Below are positions 7,510-16,702 of a stretch of DNA of 64,000 bases, piece after piece. The stretch is from NCBI GenBank assembly GCA_964420035.1, contig CAYQQR010000003.1:1-64000 (forward strand), written 5' to 3'. The DNA is from CAYQQR01 sp964420035 (GTDB lineage: Bacteria; Bacteroidota; Bacteroidia; Bacteroidales; SM23-62). The notes under the pieces are model-generated. The model searched no databases and was not told the origin of the DNA. It saw only the letters and a program-made list of their open reading frames with translations. Both the position numbers and the translations under genes were made by a program. How positions within the stretch are numbered: the stretch's first letter is position 1; each line of letters opens with the position of its first letter.

Positions 7510-9939
7510 ATGAAACAAAAAGTTTTAACCACAATCATATTTTTCCTGATTGCTTGTCTGGCTTCTGGACAAGTACGCGAAACAAAGGTGCTTCATGAAG
7601 GCTGGAAATTTTACCTGGGACACGAGGAGTCGGCGGCAGAGCCCGGTTTTGATGATTCTTCCTGGGAGGATGTGTTTGTGCCGCACGACTGGGCCATCGT
7701 TCGGCCTTTCATTCCTGGCGGCGATGAAGCTACCGGGAAATTGCCCTGGCAGGGGGAGGGTTGGTACCGCTATGAACTTGAATTGCCGGACCATTATAAG
7801 GATAAAAGAATATACCTCCTTTTCGACGGGGTCATGGCCTTTCCTTCGTTATTTGTCAATGGCAAGTTGGCAGGAAGCTGGGATTACGGCTACAATTCCT
7901 TTTACCTGGATGTTACGGAACATCTGGACATCGGTGGAGATAACCTCATTGCCGTTCACGTGGATACCCGCGATCATGACAGCCGGTGGTACCCCGGAGC
8001 CGGCCTGTACAGAAAAGTGAGCATGATTGCAGTCAACCCGTTGCATAAAGCCGTTTGGGGCAGTTATATAACCACCCCCATCATCAAGCCCCATTATGCC
8101 GATGTGCGCGTTGCCACCTGGGTAAGAAATACTGCAGGAAGTGCTGAAATGGTCAGGGTGGTCAACATCATCCGGGACAATGAAGGCAGGGAGGCCGGCA
8201 GGGCCGAAATTCAGGGCTCTGTAAGGGCGAATGACAAAGAAAGAATGGAAACCACCATAACCCTGGCAGACCCGAAAAGATGGGATATTGACGAACCTTA
8301 CCTCTATAGTGTGGTTACAGAGATTCACGTTAACGACCAGTTGACGGACAGGACCCATGACCATTTTGGTGTACGGGAGATACGTTTTACCGCGGATGAC
8401 GGTTTTCACCTGAATGGCAGGCGGGTGCAGCTAAAGGGGGTTAATTTGCATCATGATCACGGTCCCCTGGGGGCAGCATTCCATCCCCGGGCCATGGAAC
8501 GCCAGCTGGAGATCATGAAGGCCATGGGGGTCAATACCGTTCGGACCAGTCATAATACCCCGGCCCCGGAACTTTTGGAACTTTGCGATAAGATGGGTTT
8601 GCTGGTCTTTAACGAAGTGTTCGATAAATACGACAGGAAAGCCGATATCGTTGACACCACTCATTTTGATAATTTCGCACAAAGAAATATCAGGAATTTC
8701 GTTCTTCGGGATCGTAACAATCCTTCCATATTCATCTGGAGCGTTGGAAACGAGGTCAGGGATGTACAAATGAACCGGGACAATGGTTACTACCGCTTGC
8801 ATACCCTGGTGAACCACGTGCGCAAATATGATCCGACAAGGCCGGTGACTTTCGTATGCGATATGGAGAACAGTGCGGCACTCCGTCATTTCGGGTATTA
8901 TGATGTTCATTCCTGGAACTACGGAAGGCGATATAAGCTGGCAAGACAATTAGAGCCGAATAAATCTGTGATCGTCAGCGAATCCGGCTCCACCGTGAGT
9001 ACCAGGGGGTTCTTTGAATTGCCCCTGCCCGAAAAGCAGACAGACTTTACAGGTTCCCTGCAGGTCAGTTCCTACGATCTTAACGCCCCGCTTTGGGCCG
9101 ATCTTCCGGATGAAACCTTTATGTGGATCCAGGAAGAACCCTATATCGCCGGTGAATACGTTTGGACCGGCTTCGATTACCTGGGCGAACCGACACCTTA
9201 CTGGAATGACTTTGTACAGAAACTTGGTTACAGCGGTGATATAGATTCACGCAGTACGTATTTTGGTATAGTCGATCTTTGCGGTATTCCAAAAGATCGC
9301 TATTACCTGTATAAGAGCCACTGGAACGAGGAGGAAGTCACGGTCCACATCCTGCCGCACTGGAACTGGGACGGACGGGAAGGAGTGGAGATTCCGGTAT
9401 TTGTATACACCGGTGGCGACTGTGCCGAACTCTTCCTGAACGGCCGATCCCTGGGAAAGAAATGCAAGGATCCCAAATCGGATGATCCCACCAGGCGTTT
9501 CCGCCTTACATGGAAGGATGTCCGGTATGAACCCGGTACCCTGAAAACCGTAGCTTATGATAAGGGAACAAAAATAGGGGAGGCCCATGTCCGAACAGCC
9601 GGCGAACCCTATAAACTCAGACTTTCGCCCGACCAAACCCGGATCCGTGCCGATGGCATGGATCTGTCCTACATCCTGATCGAAGCATTGGATAAAAACG
9701 GCAATCCCTGTCCCCTCGCCGGCAATGAAATGCAGGTCGGGGTTGACGGTCCGGCGAGGTTTTTCCGGGTTGGCAACGGCAACCCGCAATCCCTCAATGC
9801 CTTTACATCCGGTTCCGTGCCCCTGTTCCATGGTAAAGCCATGCTGATCCTGGGCTCAGGCTTTGAGAAAGGGAAGTTATCGGTCACCGTCAGCGGGAAA
9901 GGAGTTAAAAAGGCGACTGTTGAAATAAATATTGAATAA
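7510..9939 (+). CDS. GH2 glycoside hydrolase (beta-galactosidase-like), exported
   Basis: 809 residues with a signal peptide (ending CLASGQ). Order: sugar-binding jelly-roll (residues ~25-180, with VPHDWAI and GEGWYRYELELP), immunoglobulin-like domain, TIM barrel (~300-600), then C-terminal Ig-like domains of the DUF4982 type (~620-809). Acid/base E415 lies in SVGNE and the nucleophile is E491 in VSESGS. GH2 covers beta-galactosidases, glucuronidases and mannosidases; the architecture suggests a beta-galactosidase but specificity is open. It follows the sulfatase at 38 bp, consistent with stepwise removal of sulfate and sugar from one glycan. It converges on the rhamnosidase remnant, 5 bp away. 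Confidence 0.9.
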   Translation: MKQKVLTTIIFFLIACLASGQVRETKVLHEGWKFYLGHEESAAEPGFDDSSWEDVFVPHDWAIVRPFIPGGDEATGKLPWQGEGWYRYELELPDHYKDKRIYLLFDGVMAFPSLFVNGKLAGSWDYGYNSFYLDVTEHLDIGGDNLIAVHVDTRDHDSRWYPGAGLYRKVSMIAVNPLHKAVWGSYITTPIIKPHYADVRVATWVRNTAGSAEMVRVVNIIRDNEGREAGRAEIQGSVRANDKERMETTITLADPKRWDIDEPYLYSVVTEIHVNDQLTDRTHDHFGVREIRFTADDGFHLNGRRVQLKGVNLHHDHGPLGAAFHPRAMERQLEIMKAMGVNTVRTSHNTPAPELLELCDKMGLLVFNEVFDKYDRKADIVDTTHFDNFAQRNIRNFVLRDRNNPSIFIWSVGNEVRDVQMNRDNGYYRLHTLVNHVRKYDPTRPVTFVCDMENSAALRHFGYYDVHSWNYGRRYKLARQLEPNKSVIVSESGSTVSTRGFFELPLPEKQTDFTGSLQVSSYDLNAPLWADLPDETFMWIQEEPYIAGEYVWTGFDYLGEPTPYWNDFVQKLGYSGDIDSRSTYFGIVDLCGIPKDRYYLYKSHWNEEEVTVHILPHWNWDGREGVEIPVFVYTGGDCAELFLNGRSLGKKCKDPKSDDPTRRFRLTWKDVRYEPGTLKTVAYDKGTKIGEAHVRTAGEPYKLRLSPDQTRIRADGMDLSYILIEALDKNGNPCPLAGNEMQVGVDGPARFFRVGNGNPQSLNAFTSGSVPLFHGKAMLILGSGFEKGKLSVTVSGKGVKKATVEINIE

Positions 9940-9944
9940 ACACT

Positions 9945-10960
9945 TTATTTAAAGGTCAACTCATTTTTCCCGGCTGTCAATTGCCAGGTTTGGTTTTTCC
10001 AAATAAAGGAAGCATCCAGATCTTCCGGCAGATGGATGAGGGAAATTTCTTTACTTTCCTGCTGCTTATAGGATAAACGGATGTTCCCTTTGGGATGTAC
10101 CATTACAGCTTCGAAGTGCCCGAGTCTGCCTGGACAGGGTTGAATTACTACGGATTCAAAGCCCGGTGCGGCACTACGGATGCCTGCAACCTGGGTAAGG
10201 AGTTCGTACACCGGACTGGCACCCCAGACGTGGCAATCGGAACGGGTAGGTTCGGGTTTTTCCACAAAGGTGGTCAGGCCCAGCTCCAGCATTTACTCCC
10301 TGGGCTGCAATAGTTCAAGATAAAGGGCTTCACGCCCGGCCACTTTCAGAGCTTCATGCCAATATAAGTGATAATAAATGGTGGCCTGTATCAAGTCATT
10401 GTCAAAGGCGATCTTTTCAATAAACGCACCCGCCTCCTCTGCCGGAACGGCTCCCGACAGAACTGAAGCAATGCATTCCGCGTCAGCCTGTCGTCCCCAT
10501 TCACCACCAGGGAAACCAGGGCCTGGATACGGGTATCGCCGATATACTGAACTTGTTCATAATAGGGACAGTCCATATAGGTCTCCCAGGCATTCAAACG
10601 GACCGTGCGCCAGGCTTTGTTCCAAATCTCGTTTACTACGGAGTCATCACTCTCGAATTTTAAATTCTGTTCAAAAGGATAAGCGGTGAGATTGCTCTGT
10701 ATATCTTCAATGATCAGGGCTTCATCCCTGGTCTTTGCTTCAATTTGAATATACCGGTATACGCGGAACCAGGAAGGAACAAAGGTAAAAGGATTCCCGT
10801 CTGTTAGAATCACATCCCGATATCATGCAAACACTTTGCCGGTTGCGGAGTCGCGATGACCTTTAAATTGTCCCTCCCGGATCCAACGGCCCACTTCATC
10901 TTTCTGTCGGGGTAGGTAAAGACTCTCGGCATAAGCAATTTTTACGGTTGCCGACATACC
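9945..10960 (-). pseudogene. decayed GH78 alpha-L-rhamnosidase remnant
   Basis: Pieces of one GH78 protein lie in order on the minus strand in shifting frames. First, from about 10960, SATVKIAYAESLYLPRQKDE, ending in a stop near 10826. Then 10391-10813: WFRVYRYIQIEA, WETYMDCPYYEQVQYIGDTR and NGDDRLTRNALLQF. Then, in another frame, AFIEKIAFDNDLIQATIYYH up to an in-frame stop just before 10292. Finally MLELGLTTFVEKPEPTRSDCH to the C-terminus at 9945. The N-terminal domains and most of the catalytic (alpha/alpha)6 centre are missing, so there are at least three lesions plus a large deletion. The upstream end overlaps the last codons of the SASA gene, pointing to a deletion that joined the two. 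Not functional as it stands. Confidence 0.88.
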
Positions 10961-12927
10961 CCCGGAAAATCATCTGTCCGGAAAGGAACTGCCGGTAGTC
11001 CTTCTTCATTATACAGGTTGACATCCGGGTTGTCGGCCCAGCCGTAGCGAACGGCAATGGGTTCTTGAACGCGCGGACTGACCAGGACCACTTTACTTTC
11101 TTCTATCAAACCGGCGGCCCGGTGGAACACACTGTCCGGTCCGGCCAAGGCAAAGCCACGCGGGGATTTGCCGTCTGAAGTCACCAGTCCGGACCCGGTA
11201 TGATTGAATTCCACAGTAACCCGGTCGCCTTCCACCTTATGGGATTTATACATGGGCCCGGAATGGACCGTATCGATTCCGTAGGCCACGTGGAAAGCAT
11301 TTAGGGCCAGTCTTTTACCAACATCTTTCTTATTCCTGGGATGGATGTCGCCGGCTTCCCCGATGTCTATGGTGACGGCCATGCCGGTCATGGGCAGGGA
11401 CAGGGTCATGGTCTGGGCCTCCCGGAGCTCTGCCCAGGCACTTTCCGTGGGTTCGTCATGACGCTCCATGAAATTGGCCAGCTGGACCCAGAAAAAGGGC
11501 ATGTCCTGCATGTTCCAATGGTTCCTCCAGTCTTTGATCATCCCCGGGAACAGGTACCGGTACTGATAGGCCCTTCCTGCATTGGACTCGCCCTGGTACC
11601 AGATGGCCCCGGAAACGGGAAAACCGATAAGCGGATGAACCATGGCATTATAAAGCAGGGCGGGATAGTCATTGGGGCCAATGCCCTGAACCCTGGGTAC
11701 GTCCCCCTCCGCGGTAAAGGAAACGCCGGGTTTGTAATACCAGGTTCCGGCTAAAGATTCCACGCGGGAACGGTTCCCGACCGGGTGATAGTCAAAAAAC
11801 TCTTCCGTGCCTCCTAAGCCGCCGGCTCCACCGGTGTCAAAAATCCGTACGACGATGACATTGTCTTTTTCCTTCAGCAGTTCCGGGGGTACTTCAAAAT
11901 TGGTCCAGGTATTGTAACCGAATTGTTCGCCCAGTTTCTCGCCATTCAGCCAAACCATATCATGATCGTCGGTCTTGCTCAGGTAGAGTTTGATTGTCTT
12001 ACCGGTAAAAGACTCAGGCAGGTCGAAAGATCTCCTGAACCATACCGAACCGTCGTAATGCTCCATTTCCGGATCTACCTCTTCCCAGAAGTTCGGTATC
12101 TCCATTTGTTTCCAACCCGAAATATCGGTAGCCGGATCGTACCATTCTTTTTCAAGGCCGGGACCTTTATAATAGAGTCCGTCTTTCCATTCCTTAAAAA
12201 CTTCCGATCCCTTGGCTTCAAAATCCCGGACCATTTTGTCCGTTTCCTTCATGAACTGAATATCCTCCCGGAATTCTTCAACATCCTCCAAGCCTTCAAA
12301 GCTGGCCCATGCTTCCACTACCGTTCCTCCCCAATGGGTCCCGATCAGGCCGACGGGAACATCCATTCTTTCATGCAGGTTCTTTCCGAAGAAATAACCC
12401 ACCGCAGAGAATTCTGCAATTTTTTCTTCATCACCCCGATACCAGGAAGTTTTAAATCTGAGGGAATCCAGGGGGAAGAATTCTATATCATGTTGTAACT
12501 CAAAAAAACGCATGTTGGGATAGGCAGCGGCTGCGATCTCCTCTTCCCCCGAATTGCTTCTTGACAGGGGCCATTCCATGTTGGATTGTCCGGAACAGAT
12601 CCAGACATCGCCGATCAGCACATCTTTCAACAGGATGGTCGTGTCTTTATGGACTATATTTATCTCGTGGGGTCCGCCGGCATTCATTGCAGGCAAACCG
12701 GCCGTCCATTTATTGTCGTTGTTGATGGTGGTTTCCACCTTTTCTTCACCCAGTGTAACGGTTACTTTATCACCGGCCGTTCCGTATCCGTATATCTTTA
12801 CAGGTACTTCCCTTTGCAAGACCATGTGATCGGTAAAAAGGTCGTGCAGGCGAAAGGGGACCCTTTCTTTCTTTCCGCAGGAAAACATCAGCAGCGGAAG
12901 CAGGGATAAGAGGAGGAGTTTTTTCAT
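10942..12927 (-). CDS. sialate O-acetylesterase family (SASA) lipoprotein
   Basis: 661 residues removing acetyl esters from sugars (sialic acid, or xylan/pectin-type glycans). The lipobox ends at C17 (LMFSC). SGNH-hydrolase landmarks: GDVWICSGQSNMEWPL with nucleophile S115, SGAIWYQGESN, and the DIHPRNK Asp/His pair. A GH2-like jelly-roll insert sits at about residues 270-370 (WFRRSF...WLNGE), common in the large two-domain forms. The family normally ends soon after FRTDDWPG; here FRTDDFPG is followed by VCRQP, encoded by GH78-remnant DNA, so the C-terminus appears altered by a deletion fusion. Its 5' neighbour is the GH26 gene on the same strand. Confidence 0.88.
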   Translation of the reverse strand: MKKLLLLSLLPLLMFSCGKKERVPFRLHDLFTDHMVLQREVPVKIYGYGTAGDKVTVTLGEEKVETTINNDNKWTAGLPAMNAGGPHEINIVHKDTTILLKDVLIGDVWICSGQSNMEWPLSRSNSGEEEIAAAAYPNMRFFELQHDIEFFPLDSLRFKTSWYRGDEEKIAEFSAVGYFFGKNLHERMDVPVGLIGTHWGGTVVEAWASFEGLEDVEEFREDIQFMKETDKMVRDFEAKGSEVFKEWKDGLYYKGPGLEKEWYDPATDISGWKQMEIPNFWEEVDPEMEHYDGSVWFRRSFDLPESFTGKTIKLYLSKTDDHDMVWLNGEKLGEQFGYNTWTNFEVPPELLKEKDNVIVVRIFDTGGAGGLGGTEEFFDYHPVGNRSRVESLAGTWYYKPGVSFTAEGDVPRVQGIGPNDYPALLYNAMVHPLIGFPVSGAIWYQGESNAGRAYQYRYLFPGMIKDWRNHWNMQDMPFFWVQLANFMERHDEPTESAWAELREAQTMTLSLPMTGMAVTIDIGEAGDIHPRNKKDVGKRLALNAFHVAYGIDTVHSGPMYKSHKVEGDRVTVEFNHTGSGLVTSDGKSPRGFALAGPDSVFHRAAGLIEESKVVLVSPRVQEPIAVRYGWADNPDVNLYNEEGLPAVPFRTDDFPGVCRQP

Positions 12928-12989
12928 AGGGCTTAGTGTTTGGAGATTGAGTAGTTAAAGTTAATGCTAAACGGTATCTTATCAAAGGA

Positions 12990-13085
12990 GTTTAAGTTCC
13001 AGGTTCCTGGTTTCAGGTTCCTGGTTTCGAGTTTCTGGCAGAAATCGCTTATAAAAACAACTTGGAACCCGGAACTGGAATTTCA
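12990..13085. repeat. GTTCCTGG/CCAGG imperfect inverted repeat
   Basis: The 155-bp gap between the SASA and GH26 genes holds GTTCCAGGTTCCTGG and CAGGTTCCTGG words (12991-13038) and the reverse-complement words TTGGAACCCGGAACTGGAA (13062-13080). Together they can fold into a long imperfect hairpin. It is one of the short-word intergenic repeat families of this window. Confidence 0.65.
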
Positions 13086-14165
13086 TTCTAAACTTACGAC
13101 TTTATCCGAACCGTACAATACTTTGATTTTTTCCTCCCCGTCGTACTTGATTGGCAGGTATCCCCAGGACATGAACCAGGTCCAACAGGGCTGGGCTTTC
13201 AGAATGGAGTCTGTAGGGATATTCCCCACCTCAGCCAGGGCGATGGGCTTGCCGCCGGCAAGCCCGAGCAGATCGTCGTGGTGGGATTGTTTATAATCGT
13301 TGTGATAAACATCTGCAGCAAGAACGTCCACGTATTCGAGCCCGGGGAAGAATAATTCGTAATCATAGGCCTCATCACCGGGAGTTTCCCGGGGAGCATT
13401 GGTGTTCCATACCCACAGCAGGTTATTCAGTTTGTGATGTTTGGTGAAATAGTCGTACATCATGATCCAAAGACGTTTGAATCCCTCCTCACCGGGGTGG
13501 TTGCACCACCAGAACCAGATCCCGTTCATCTCGTGGCAGGGACGCCAGAGGACCGGAACCCGGGCGTCCTGCAGTTGTTTTAAATATCCGGCAACGGGAT
13601 CGGCCTGTTTTTTCCAGGCTTTATTCAGCTCTGTGCCTTCCGTGGTGAGCTCCATCCATTCTTCCTGGCCTGGGCGGTTATCATAGGCCCAGATGGAGGA
13701 ACCTTTGCAGCAATCTCCTTCCGGGGGGGGGCATCCATGCCACATCAGGGTGATGATGTGACCCTTCTTATGCATTTGAATAACGGTGTTGATCATTTTC
13801 TGTCGCGTTTCCGCTACATCCGCTCCCGTAAAATACGCACGGTCCATGGGGTCGGACAGGTTCAGCGGACCACAATGCTGGAAGTCCGCGAAATCTTCTC
13901 CTTCAACACAAAAACTGAAATCCGAACCCCAGACCACCGGGGTTTTGCCCGTGATTTCACGGATCAGTTCCGTGTATTTGTTGCCGGTTGAAATGTAATT
14001 ATGCTGTCCGGTCAAAGTCTTTTTACCTGCAATATCCTGGAGGTAATTGTATAGTTGAATAGCTTCCCGGCTTGCATCCGGGCTCACGGGTTTGAGGTAT
14101 TCTTTGTCTGTGCAGGACATCGTGGTGAAGATTAGAAGGCTTAAAATTAAGGATTGATTTTTCAT
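13083..14165 (-). CDS. GH26 glycoside hydrolase (beta-mannanase-like) lipoprotein
   Basis: 360 residues with a lipobox ending at C18 (TTMSC). GH26 is a clan A TIM barrel acting mostly on beta-1,4-mannans. The acid/base is E212 in WRPCHEMNG, with the neighbouring H211 typical of the family, and the nucleophile is E312 in IALAEVGN. Other landmarks are TLTGQHNY near residue 50 and MWHG near 141. Residues CPPPEGDCC are encoded across a run of nine G on the plus strand (13723-13731), an unstable homopolymer inside the coding region. Upstream of the SASA gene in the same orientation (155 bp). The mannanase role comes from family knowledge. Confidence 0.88.
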   Translation of the reverse strand: MKNQSLILSLLIFTTMSCTDKEYLKPVSPDASREAIQLYNYLQDIAGKKTLTGQHNYISTGNKYTELIREITGKTPVVWGSDFSFCVEGEDFADFQHCGPLNLSDPMDRAYFTGADVAETRQKMINTVIQMHKKGHIITLMWHGCPPPEGDCCKGSSIWAYDNRPGQEEWMELTTEGTELNKAWKKQADPVAGYLKQLQDARVPVLWRPCHEMNGIWFWWCNHPGEEGFKRLWIMMYDYFTKHHKLNNLLWVWNTNAPRETPGDEAYDYELFFPGLEYVDVLAADVYHNDYKQSHHDDLLGLAGGKPIALAEVGNIPTDSILKAQPCWTWFMSWGYLPIKYDGEEKIKVLYGSDKVVSLE

Positions 14166-14265
14166 TTACAGGAATTGATTGATTTAAAATGTAAAATGTA
14201 AAATCGATGCGGGTTACAGGTTACGGGTATAGCAGATAATAATTTCGTTATCATATGAGTACTTC

Positions 14266-15024
14266 CTACTTCCTGCTTTCAAGATACATCAACCTTATCT
14301 CCTCACCCTCCAGCGGTCTCGAAAACAACATCAACTCATCCAGCCAGCCATGAAAATGGTCCCGGCAGGAGGGGGAGGCCCCGATGGCAAGGTCGGTGTC
14401 GGTATAGACCGGCATGGCGGTCTGGAGGTCATATCCTATCTTTTCCCCGTCCAGGAAAATTTCGGTGTTTTTTCTGTATAAGTTGCCGGCAAGATGGTGC
14501 CAGAGCGTGTCCACCGGAAATATGACCAAACCCTGGAATAATGGATTTGTTGCCGCTCCGCAGAAGTTGATTCGGCGCATGGACGGGTTAAGCTCCAGTT
14601 CATAGCCGAAGGGAATGTTCCATTCCAACCTTTTGCTGAAAACCCTCATGTATACATTGGTATTCACGTCGGCTAATTTATACCATAGAGAAAAAGCCAG
14701 GGTATCGCCGGGATTGAGGAGGAAATCATTGTTAATCCGGATATGACTTGTTTCCCCGTTGAAATAGGCTGCCGAACCCTGAACCCCACCGGTCAGGTTT
14801 ACATCACCTGCTCTGCCATGATGACCACAACCGGAATGATCCCTGATCCAGTCTTCGTCCATGTAATCGAATTTCAAATACAGGATGGTATCCGGCTTTT
14901 TAACAATTTCTGTTTCAGCTTTGGTTTCCAAACTCTGTGACCACAGCAAACACGACGGGTGCAGCATTAAAAGCACCACGGAAAAGCAAAAAATTGCACA
15001 GCCTTTATTCTTTGAAAAGATCAT
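14266..15024 (-). CDS. secreted LamG/concanavalin A-like lectin-domain protein
   Basis: 252 residues: signal sequence (possible lipobox at PSC, residue 25), then a single LamG-like jelly-roll. Landmarks are LYLKFDY, DHSGCGHHG, GSAAYFNGETSHI, FSLWYKL, WHHLAG, IFLDGEKIG and the closing GWLDELMLFSRPL. Such domains bind carbohydrate; no catalytic domain is attached. It sits at the edge of the carbohydrate block, on the same strand as GH26 and the SASA esterase, which suggests glycan binding, but the ligand cannot be deduced. Confidence 0.8.
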   Translation of the reverse strand: MIFSKNKGCAIFCFSVVLLMLHPSCLLWSQSLETKAETEIVKKPDTILYLKFDYMDEDWIRDHSGCGHHGRAGDVNLTGGVQGSAAYFNGETSHIRINNDFLLNPGDTLAFSLWYKLADVNTNVYMRVFSKRLEWNIPFGYELELNPSMRRINFCGAATNPLFQGLVIFPVDTLWHHLAGNLYRKNTEIFLDGEKIGYDLQTAMPVYTDTDLAIGASPSCRDHFHGWLDELMLFSRPLEGEEIRLMYLESRK

Positions 15025-15055
15025 TTATCCGTTGGTTCGGGGTTTGAATGTAAAT

Positions 15056-15667
15056 TTAAAAATTATTTTCTGCATGAATAGAGGATACGGGGACCAGTAT
15101 CTCCGCGAGATCGATCATGGCATTGAACAAAGAACATACCCTGTATTCTTTCAATTCCCGGGGATGGATATTCCTGGGCCTTATCATTCCAAGCTCCAGG
15201 AGGTGTTGCCTCCGGGTGCCTTCGAGCAGGGGATGCTCGGGGGTATACCATTCTTCGTCTTTCTTAAATGCCACGTTACAATAGGAACTGTCCGTGACAA
15301 GATTATTTTTAATGATCAGGATATCGTCGGCCGGCCCCTTTTTCGCGTATAAGCTATCCAGTGCAGAGCGATCGTAATATTTCAGGTGATAATCGATATG
15401 ATCATCCCTGACCATCCGCAAAGATTTTATCTTTCTTACCCTGTATGGGGCATAACTGATTTCCCTGATTTCCCTGTCGTAAACGATACGGCATTTAAGC
15501 CTTTTGTCTTTTTGCAGGTGTTCAGGAACATCAATGAACCCGGATAAGTCAAGCGAGGGCAGCCCTTTGAAATATTCCCCGCGGGTGTTGTTGAACCTTG
15601 CATTGTGGAATTCAAGGTTCCTGGCTTGCCCGTCGAGGATCAATATGGTCTCAAGAAAGAGGGACAT
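15056..15667 (-). CDS. pabC: aminotransferase class IV, 4-amino-4-deoxychorismate lyase-like
   Basis: 203 residues, short for a class IV PLP enzyme (usually about 270) but typical of the compact PabC-like proteins of Bacteroidota. The candidate PLP lysine is in HLKYYDR, followed by ILIIKNNLVTDSSYCNVAF, which replaces the usual TDTSYSNI motif, and HPLLEGTRR. It would release pyruvate from aminodeoxychorismate to give p-aminobenzoate for folate. The start overlaps the end of pabB by 17 bp, strong evidence of a translationally coupled pabB-pabC pair. No pabA is in view; trpG may serve. Confidence 0.85.
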   Translation of the reverse strand: MSLFLETILILDGQARNLEFHNARFNNTRGEYFKGLPSLDLSGFIDVPEHLQKDKRLKCRIVYDREIREISYAPYRVRKIKSLRMVRDDHIDYHLKYYDRSALDSLYAKKGPADDILIIKNNLVTDSSYCNVAFKKDEEWYTPEHPLLEGTRRQHLLELGMIRPRNIHPRELKEYRVCSLFNAMIDLAEILVPVSSIHAENNF

Positions 15668-16640
15668 AGATCTTATTTATCATTTCCATGTATTCATCAC
15701 GGACCTTGCTCTGAAAAGTGATGCCACCGCCGCTCTTGTAATAACATCGGTCCTCTCTGCATTCAATAAAGCGTATCATTACACCGGAATCCAGGCATCT
15801 TCCGTCAAAGTAACCAAAAATACCCGTGAAATAACCCCTTTCAAAATTTTCGACCTTTCTGATGATCTCCGTGGTTTTTTCCTTAGGTGCACCGGATACC
15901 GATCCCGCGGGAAGCATTCTGAACAGAATATTTCCTAATGTCTTTTTATAGTCATCGGGCAATCTGCCTTTTATGGACGAGCTTACCTGGTAGAGGTCCT
16001 TGCCAGAAGTGTGTATTTTATCAAGGTAACGGTAGCGTTCAACTTGCACTTTCGTAGCGATCATACTCAGGTCGTTACGCAACAGATCAACGATGGTCGC
16101 ATGCTCGGCCCGTTCCTTCGGATCATTCAGGATTTTTTCTTTGGCATTGGGAACGCTTGCATCGATGGTTCCTTTCATCGGGTATGTTCTGATCCAGCCA
16201 TCCTGTATCCTGCAGAAAATCTCGGGTGAAAACAGAACGAAATTGTTTTTGAAAAGCAGCTTGTACTTAGCCTTGCTGACTGAAAAAATATCATACAGGG
16301 AGAGTTTATTCTCCAGTTCGGTCTCAAAGCAAAGATTCAACAGGTAGGTATTGCCACGTTTAGTCTCTTCGATCACCCTGTCGAAGGCAGGTTTATAATA
16401 CCTGAAATCAATTGCTTTCGGGATCAGTTCGACGGGAGCTGCCGGCTTGTGTTTGTTATAGTTGAAATTTCCTTTTCCGTTGATATCGTAGAAAATCTCA
16501 TGCTCTTCCGCTTCTCCCAAAGGCAGTACGACGGGTAGCTTTGCTTCATAATCAATTATGAAGAGGAATGGGATACCGTTCTCCCCAAGCCGGTTCATTC
16601 GCTCTATCGCCTCCCTGTGATATACCAGATACTTCCTCAT
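15651..16640 (-). CDS. pabB: aminodeoxychorismate synthase component I
   Basis: 329 residues, the short form of PabB with a reduced N-terminal half. Chorismate-binding landmarks: YLLNLCFETE, PMKGTI (the lysine typical of PabB that attacks chorismate C2), ERAEHATIVDLLRNDL, LPAGSVSGAPKEKT, ERGYFTGIFGY and SGGGITFQS. It makes 4-amino-4-deoxychorismate from chorismate and ammonia, the folate branch, followed by the overlapping pabC. The PMKGTI lysine separates it from anthranilate synthase TrpE. Confidence 0.93.
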   Translation of the reverse strand: MRKYLVYHREAIERMNRLGENGIPFLFIIDYEAKLPVVLPLGEAEEHEIFYDINGKGNFNYNKHKPAAPVELIPKAIDFRYYKPAFDRVIEETKRGNTYLLNLCFETELENKLSLYDIFSVSKAKYKLLFKNNFVLFSPEIFCRIQDGWIRTYPMKGTIDASVPNAKEKILNDPKERAEHATIVDLLRNDLSMIATKVQVERYRYLDKIHTSGKDLYQVSSSIKGRLPDDYKKTLGNILFRMLPAGSVSGAPKEKTTEIIRKVENFERGYFTGIFGYFDGRCLDSGVMIRFIECREDRCYYKSGGGITFQSKVRDEYMEMINKIYVPLS

Positions 16641-16644
16641 CGGA

Positions 16645-16702
16645 TAACAACCAATTACAACAAATAACCATCAATAACCATCAATACCAACCAAAATAAC
16701 CC
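16645..16702. repeat. AACCATCAAT tandem repeat array
   Basis: Gap between trmO and pabB: degenerate 10-bp units of the type ATAACCATCA / ATACCAACCA within CAACCAATTACAACAAAT-type sequence. The same words (CAATTAC, CATAAATA, AACAATCA) recur in the repeat at 52336-52428. The array starts directly after the stop of trmO. Confidence 0.65.

Noticed and set aside
9247..9831. 194-codon minus-strand ORF
   Set aside because: Antisense to the C-terminal half of the GH2 gene, with no domain or start context.
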